The notes under the pieces are model-generated. The model ran no database searches. It was not told where the DNA came from and worked only from the letters and a program-made list of their open reading frames with translations. Both the position numbers and the translations under genes were made by a program. Of a stretch of DNA of 64,000 nucleotides, positions 63,083-64,000 are shown piece after piece. Origin of the DNA: Galaxea fascicularis (lineage: Eukaryota; Cnidaria; Anthozoa; Scleractinia; Euphylliidae); assembly GCA_948470475.1 (NCBI GenBank), contig OX419345.1:3208575-3272574 (forward strand), given 5' to 3'. Numbering within the stretch: the first letter of the stretch is position 1; each line of letters opens with the position of its first letter.

Positions 63083-64000
63083 CTGATCAGGAAATAAAAT
63101 GAACACAATATTGGTATAATAAGCAACATAAGGCACTGTGTGACAACCACTTCCTATAGTGTGCTGTCAGATAGGGTCATTAGAAAAATTGGTTACCAGG
63201 GATGGAAATAACAGCTGGTGATCATAATTATTGATCAAATTTGAGAACCAAAAAGCAAATAAAAATAAAAATAAAATTTCACAAGAATAGAATAAAATTA
63301 TTTTTTCTTATAGAAAGGCATAATAATATTTATAATAAACTGCATTGGTTGTTTGACCTAATGGTGTAAAAACATAACAGTCACTCCTGGGGTGCTTACC
63401 ATTTACATAATCCAGTGGGGTGGAAATTTTAGATGTAAATATTCAATGCTGCAGCTTGTCCAAATAAGCTGGATAAATCACAAAATGCAAGGGTATCTGT
63501 TTGAAAGTTCAAAATCAACAGAAAAAGTGCACTGACCTAGCCAATAGCTCATAATTTCTGAAACGTTCCAAATGGAACAGCATGTACCATTTGATTTTCC
63601 AACCAGAAATTTTTCCAGGTTTTCTGTGTTAATAGTAAGGACCCCAGCTTTATATTACAATTTGATTTCTTGGAAACTCAGGGATTCTTCCAAACCACTG
63701 TTACTTGTCCTTCCTACATGTCATGAACTTTGACCAAGAACATAATATCATGCACCTTGATGTTAATGGGATCTACAGCTATACAAACACTGGATCAGAT
63801 CACAGTTAACTGCTTGCACTTCCTTATTTGCAAACCATGTAATTCTTAATTAACAACGGAAATTCAACATTGAAACCAAAAACAAGCTTAATCCAAAACA
63901 CGGGTACGCTGCATTTCATCCTGCTGTCAAGAGAATTGTGGGATTTAAAATCATGACCTGCATAATCCAAATTTACAGCATCGCATTTAAGAAAAATTTA
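63083..64000. other. Right edge: AHI1 intron or upstream sequence
   Basis: No exon that fits the phase required by 63082 (one preceding base) was found; the AHI1 start codon is expected to the right of the window. AT-rich sequence without clear repeats. Confidence 0.4.

Noticed and set aside
63400..63450. A first AHI1 exon ending at a GTAAGC donor (minus strand)
   Set aside because: The phase fits, but the frame has a stop just upstream, with no ATG or acceptor between.

Overview
The window is nuclear DNA of an intron-rich, AT-leaning animal genome packed with short inverted-repeat elements, tRNA-derived SINEs and dead LINE pieces. Metazoan genes such as AHI1/jouberin, PEX13, EIF2S1 and a Patched-related protein, together with an intronless rhodopsin-type receptor and dispersed repeats of a kind I associate with cnidarians, suggest an anthozoan, most likely a stony coral. 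The organism assignment is inference from gene and repeat style; no marker gene settles it.

Layout. (1) 1-4260: 3' half of a plus-strand gene for a MAM plus LamG-like extracellular protein, 5' end outside the window. (2) 4658-6551, minus: NDUFS5, a complex I subunit with two CX9C motifs, convergent with gene 1. (3) 7081-11739, plus: complete ten-exon RRM2, the small subunit of ribonucleotide reductase, divergent from NDUFS5 across about 530 bp holding an E2F-like site and two CCAAT boxes. (4) 14022-17506, plus: PEX13. (5) 20130-22704, minus: C-terminal half of a Patched-domain protein, apparently degenerate. (6) 23106-28809, minus: complete six-exon EIF2S1 (eIF2 alpha). (7) 31327-32335, plus: intronless class A GPCR with a one-base frameshift in the TM7 NPxxY motif. 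(8) 34351-36993, plus: three-exon secreted Ly6/uPAR-domain protein with a LINE relic and a tRNA-bearing foldback in its introns. (9) 38736-63082, minus: AHI1, about 31 recognisable exons covering nearly the whole protein (basic N-terminal region, conserved middle domain, WD40 propeller, SH3, basic tail); the first coding exon lies beyond the right edge or was not recognised.

All coding models were rebuilt by hand from reading frame, GT-AG sites and phase agreement. Apart from the Patched-like locus (5), the GPCR (7), and the last exon of gene 1 and one AHI1 junction (both tentative), every exon length and phase closes exactly. The genes serve unrelated housekeeping roles (respiration, dNTP synthesis, peroxisome import, translation initiation, cilium transition zone) plus two surface/secreted proteins. 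They do not form a pathway, and I see no operon, CRISPR, phage or prokaryotic feature.

The most distinctive content is structural: many foldback/MITE elements in introns, two with TTAA-flanked ends (one nested in an older repeat), two with 3-bp TAA/TTA flanks, a LINE inserted in another LINE with a 12-bp target duplication, a 63-bp tandem array grown inside one arm of a foldback, and a foldback containing a tRNA-like module. I found no clear evidence of a wholly new molecular system.
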